DNA of 64,000 bases from Clostridium kluyveri DSM 555 (GTDB lineage: Bacteria > Bacillota > Clostridia > Clostridiales > Clostridiaceae), in the NCBI RefSeq assembly GCF_000016505.1, contig NC_009706.1, positions 1,674,001 through 1,738,000 on the forward strand. Reading direction: 5' to 3'. A model generated the notes under the pieces. It had not been told where the DNA came from. It worked only from the letters and a program-made list of their open reading frames with translations, and ran no database searches. Both the position numbers and the translations under genes were made by a program. This document shows, piece by piece, positions 61,088 to 64,000 of this stretch; position 1 is the first letter of the stretch; every line of letters begins with the position of its first letter.

Positions 61088-62173
61088 ATGGATTTAAAAG
61101 AAAAAATTAAAGAACTTCCTTCTTCTCCTGGCGTATATCTTATGAAGGATTCCCTCAATAGTATCATATATGTAGGAAAATCAAAAAACCTAAAAAACAG
61201 AATTGCATCATATTTTCAAAATTCAAAATCACATACTCCAAAAGTTCTAAAGTTAGTTAAAAACCTAAGAGATTTTGACTATATACTTACGGATACAGAA
61301 TTTGAAGCATTTATGCTGGAATGTAAATTAATAAAACAAATAAAGCCTATATATAACAAACAAATGAAGAATACCCAAGCTTATTGCTATATAAAGATTA
61401 ACCAGAAATATCCTGATATTAAAATCTCCAATGAATATGTAAAAAATGACGGAAATCTTTACTTTGGACCATACCCAAGTAGAAACACAGTAGAACGAGG
61501 CATTCAAGGTATAAAGGAATGCTGCAAAATATTTTGCAGCAATAATTTTAAAAAAGCTTCATACTGTTTAAATTATTCTTTAGATTTGTGTTTAGGTATG
61601 TGTTTAGACAGTACTGTAGAAAAGCAGTACTCTACTATTTTGGATAAAATAATAAATCTGCTCAATGGCACTGATAAAAGCATTCTTAAAGAAATGGAAT
61701 ATACTATGAATAAAGCATCAGATAAATTTAATTTTGAAAATGCTGCTAAATATAGGGATTATATAAGTTCAGTAAATTATCTACTAAATAGAGCTAATAT
61801 CTGTAAATTTGTAAAAAAAAATAAAAATATTGCTTTTCTTGAACATTTAGAACATAATAATATTAAATTTTTTCTTATCAAAGGAAATAAAGTCATTTTT
61901 AGTAAAAAATATTATTTGGAAAACATTGATTTTCAAAAATTGAAATCTTCTGTGAAAAGTAATATTTTATTCTACTTTAATAATAAAGCTATAAAAAAGT
62001 CCATAGAACTGCATAAGGAAAAAATGGACGAATCTCAAATAATCTATTCCTATTTAAGAAGTAAATCCATCAACCGTACATATGTTGTGATTTCTTCCAA
62101 ATGGCTTAATAATCTAAATGATACAAGTATAGATAAGGCCATTAATAAATTATTATTTTCTATATCCCATTAG
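61088..62173 (+). CDS. UvrC-like GIY-YIG nuclease lacking the C-terminal half
   Basis: 361 residues from ATG 61088; AGGAGA lies 8 nt upstream, while an ATG at 61082 is too near. GIY-YIG domain (SPGVYLMKD, IIYVGKSKNLKNRIASYF), the UvrC-type FGPYPSRNTVERGI, and a UVR-like helix pair (FNFENAAKYRDYI). The RNase-H-like 5' nuclease and HhH domains of UvrC are absent, as in Cho of E. coli. It would make the 3' incision near DNA lesions. A true uvrC is expected elsewhere. Confidence 0.9.
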   Translation: MDLKEKIKELPSSPGVYLMKDSLNSIIYVGKSKNLKNRIASYFQNSKSHTPKVLKLVKNLRDFDYILTDTEFEAFMLECKLIKQIKPIYNKQMKNTQAYCYIKINQKYPDIKISNEYVKNDGNLYFGPYPSRNTVERGIQGIKECCKIFCSNNFKKASYCLNYSLDLCLGMCLDSTVEKQYSTILDKIINLLNGTDKSILKEMEYTMNKASDKFNFENAAKYRDYISSVNYLLNRANICKFVKKNKNIAFLEHLEHNNIKFFLIKGNKVIFSKKYYLENIDFQKLKSSVKSNILFYFNNKAIKKSIELHKEKMDESQIIYSYLRSKSINRTYVVISSKWLNNLNDTSIDKAINKLLFSISH

Positions 62174-62287
62174 ATTCTCCATAAAATCATTCTCCTAGTA
62201 TAATACTTGTTAATTGCTATGATTTAATATTTTTTCTGTAAATTAATATTAGCTCATAAATAATTTAAATTTGAACTTGTGAAAAAA

Positions 62288-62442
62288 TCATTGTAAACAA
62301 AGTTCCCTACAAATTGAGCAAGCCATTTCACGCACTTTATAATTTTCATTACTGCAGCAGGCATTTATAATAAGCGACCTATAAGCTTCCTTATAGTTAT
62401 TACGCATATAGCATAATACATCTACCTTCCATTTCCAAAGTT
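62288..62442 (-). pseudogene. C-terminal gene fragment
   Basis: The frame reads NNYKEAYRSLIINACC then REMACSICRELCLQ and stops; there is no start codon and an upstream stop at 62443. Cys-rich; I cannot name the parent gene. It lies 7 bases after the truncated MarR frame, as if a deletion joined the two. Confidence 0.45.
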
Positions 62443-62449
62443 CTTATGA

Positions 62450-62638
62450 TTATACAGCCAGTTCACTTACACTCACTGGCTCTAATTGGTTTATATGTTT
62501 AAGTAAAGAGAATTGACTTATCTTCAAGTTAATTGGCAGCAGAAATTCATTATAAATTTCTGTTATTGCTTGTGAAGCCCTTCTAATATTAAGACAGTTA
62601 CAAGGGGATGGTTTCTTCTCATAAATGTTTTTCTCCAT
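62450..62638 (-). pseudogene. truncated MarR-family regulator
   Basis: 62 codons (MEKNIYEKKPSPCNCLNI...) matching the first helices of a MarR protein up to PVSVSELAV. The recognition helix and wing are missing. A ribosome site AAAGGTGATAG is present, so it was once a gene. Confidence 0.75.
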
Positions 62639-62941
62639 AAGCTATCACCTTTCTTGATTTTCGTGTATTTACACTATAGGTATATTCCTTAAATAATGTT
62701 TTGTCAAATTGTATAAACCTTTTGTTTATAGTCTGAACCTGTATTTTTAAACTCTTTTACTAATTCACCCAAAATCATTTCCCTTGCTATGTGAAATAAT
62801 ATTTGCCTTGTAATCCACTATGTTTTATAAGTACTATATTATCTATAGTTTATTGTAGATATACACACAAAAAATAGGTTTAATTTTTGAAAAATATGAT
62901 ACAATATTTTAGCCACCTTTCTATATAAGAGCTTTATCTAT

Positions 62942-63208
62942 TTACTCTATTTTAAACTTTATCAAAAATTTAGTTTTTTCTGTAATACTTTCTACAGATA
63001 TAGTCCCATTATTTTTCTCAACTAATTGTTTAGTAATATACAGTCCGAATCCATGAAGATCATTTTGTTTAACTTTTGTAGAAAAACCTCTATTGAAAAT
63101 TTTTTCTATTATATTTTCAGGAATAACATCTCCATTATCGCCTATTTCAATACAAAAGCTTCTATCCTCCTTAAAAGTTATAATAGATATTTCCTTATCT
63201 CCCGCATC
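62942..63208 (-). pseudogene. C-terminal fragment of a GHKL sensor histidine kinase
   Basis: Reads FCIEIGDNGDVIPENIIEKI, FNRGFSTKVKQND, GFGLYITKQLVEKNNGTI to a stop at 62942. This is the ATPase core (G1/G2 boxes) of a citrate/malate-type or similar kinase. The frame has a stop just upstream at 63209 and lacks the H box. Confidence 0.75.
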
Positions 63209-63245
63209 CTAATTTGAATATAGTAGGTATTGGAATTCTTTTACA

Positions 63246-63402
63246 CTACTTAAACAATTCTTCTACATCTACAGTAAATCCAGTAAAAATACTGGATATT
63301 ATACTGCCACTATTTTCAGCAACATCAAGTTGATCATATAATCCATCATCATTAAGGCTATGTATTTGCACTGTATTAATTATAGGATTTACAATCCAAT
63401 TT
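63246..63402 (-). pseudogene. C-terminal fragment of an Uma2-family (DUF820) endonuclease-like protein
   Basis: Reads NWIVNPIINTVQIHSLNDDG then SIISSIFTGFTVDVEELFK to a stop, matching the last third of Uma2 proteins (YWIVDP...VSSxxFxGxxVDLEEIF). No start; upstream in-frame stop. Confidence 0.6.
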
Positions 63403-63451
63403 CATATATAGGTTTAGTCTTACTACCAACTCATTCGATTGAATAGTAGTG

Positions 63452-63515
63452 ATTCTAAGGTTTAAGTGGAGTTTGCTTATAAGAAATGCTTTCTCCATCT
63501 GAACCCTAGAATCAC
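63452..63515. repeat. extragenic palindromic repeat (full copy)
   Basis: The left arm GTGATTCTAAGG...TGGAG pairs with the right arm CTCCATCTGAACCCTAGAATCAC over about 19 of 23 positions, with a centre containing GTTTGCTTATAAG. A half copy is at 57999-58050. It resembles a short non-coding mobile element or REP-like palindrome of the genome. Confidence 0.65.
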
Positions 63516-63580
63516 TCCATTAACTTAAGATTGTAATTACATTTTATCATAGCAATCTATAGCAATCTTCTGACACACAA

Positions 63581-64000
63581 TCAATCATTTTCACTAACAA
63601 TCTGCACAATTCCATGCCCACCATCAACTATGACTCTATCTCCCGTATTAAGTCTTGCAGTGGCATTACCACATCCAACTACCGCTGGAATACCAAGTTC
63701 TCTGGCAACTATGGCAGCATGAGATAATGGTGCACCAATATCTGTAATTATAGCTGCGGCCCGTGGAAAAAGAGGTGTCCAACCCACATTAGTAGTAGCT
63801 GCCACTAAAATCTCACCTGTCTTAAATTTTTCTCCATCTTCAGGATTTATGATGATTCTCACAATTCCTTCTACTTTTCCTGCTGCTCCCGCAAATCCCT
63901 TTAATGCTTCAGGAGCAGATTGGTCAGCTGCAGCCGCATTAGAATCATAATAATCACTTCTTCTATTTGGATTTTGTAACCAACTAAAAGCATTGAAAGT
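63581..64000 (-). CDS. PEP-utilising enzyme (PEP synthase / rifampicin phosphotransferase-like), 5' part outside window
   Basis: The minus-strand frame is open from 64000 to the stop at 63581, 139 residues visible. It ends in the swivelling phosphohistidine domain of PEP synthase and related enzymes: [20 protein letters not shown] with the phosphorylated His, [31 protein letters not shown]. The preceding linker is [19 protein letters not shown]. Rifampicin phosphotransferases share this C-terminal domain, so the substrate is undecided. Confidence 0.88.
   Translation of the reverse strand, partial: TFNAFSWLQNPNRRSDYYDSNAAAADQSAPEALKGFAGAAGKVEGIVRIIINPEDGEKFKTGEILVAATTNVGWTPLFPRAAAIITDIGAPLSHAAIVARELGIPAVVGCGNATARLNTGDRVIVDGGHGIVQIVSEND

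Noticed and set aside
63026-63217. 63-codon plus-strand frame near the end of the window
   Set aside because: It is antisense to a clear histidine-kinase ATPase fragment and has no ribosome site.

Overview
The window is chromosomal DNA of a low-GC, spore-forming Clostridium (cluster I type). This rests on the very AT-rich intergenic DNA, strong AGGAGG-type ribosome sites, S-box, T-box and TPP leader RNAs, a spore-protein-like gene and a clostridial bifunctional AdhE. The AdhE sequence and the biosynthetic gene set recall the C. kluyveri / C. ljungdahlii group, but the species is my inference.

Layout. 1-5.1 kb: a partial alpha-glucosidase, then two Fur-box-controlled iron units (a lone feoA; feoA-feoA-feoB plus a 44-residue Cys-rich partner). 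5.1-12.2 kb: infC with a probable AUU start, an NhaC antiporter, an Nramp-type transporter with an altered metal site, an XRE/DUF1232 regulator, purine nucleoside phosphorylase, a first metA, and a gene-poor stretch that may encode an RNA. 12.2-19.2 kb: an ECF sigma factor with its own promoter and a broken regulator, adhE, and a BlaI/BlaR1-like pair whose sensor part is a phosphodiester-glycosidase domain. 19.2-28.6 kb: ilvB-ilvH behind two tandem T-boxes, and gltB-gltD behind a leader terminator. 28.6-38.3 kb: small housekeeping genes (LOG, panD, ndk, SGNH hydrolase), a gamma-SASP-like gene, and a tandem YhgE/Pip pair behind a 36-bp palindrome. 38.3-42.4 kb: methionine/SAM genes (metA2, a PLP sulfur enzyme, metK) with two S-boxes. 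42.9-47.9 kb: a secreted CAP protein and the thiSFGH-tenI operon behind a TPP riboswitch. 47.9-55.5 kb: gene remnants with a solitary CRISPR-type repeat, a PadR unit with a large operator, and an ABC exporter / two-component operon ending in a 28-residue membrane peptide. 55.5-58.3 kb: an XRE/S24-like regulator convergent with a radical SAM/SPASM gene translationally coupled to an NSSSSSF-motif protein. 58.3-64 kb: a DUF3298-type protein, a MarR/MFS efflux pair, a UvrC-like nuclease, a stretch of gene fragments with an extragenic palindrome, and a partial PEP-utilising enzyme.

The best candidate for an undescribed system is the block at 55.7-58.1 kb. A radical SAM/SPASM protein with unusual cysteine spacing (C-x7-C-x6-C) overlaps by ATGA a 127-residue protein that begins with a run of five serines. 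The promoters of this operon and of the neighbouring regulator share the same TATCTTTTTTAGA-type element. Other notable items are the M56/glycosidase fusion, the tandem T-boxes, the palindrome without an adjacent repressor, and the candidate RNA upstream of metA.
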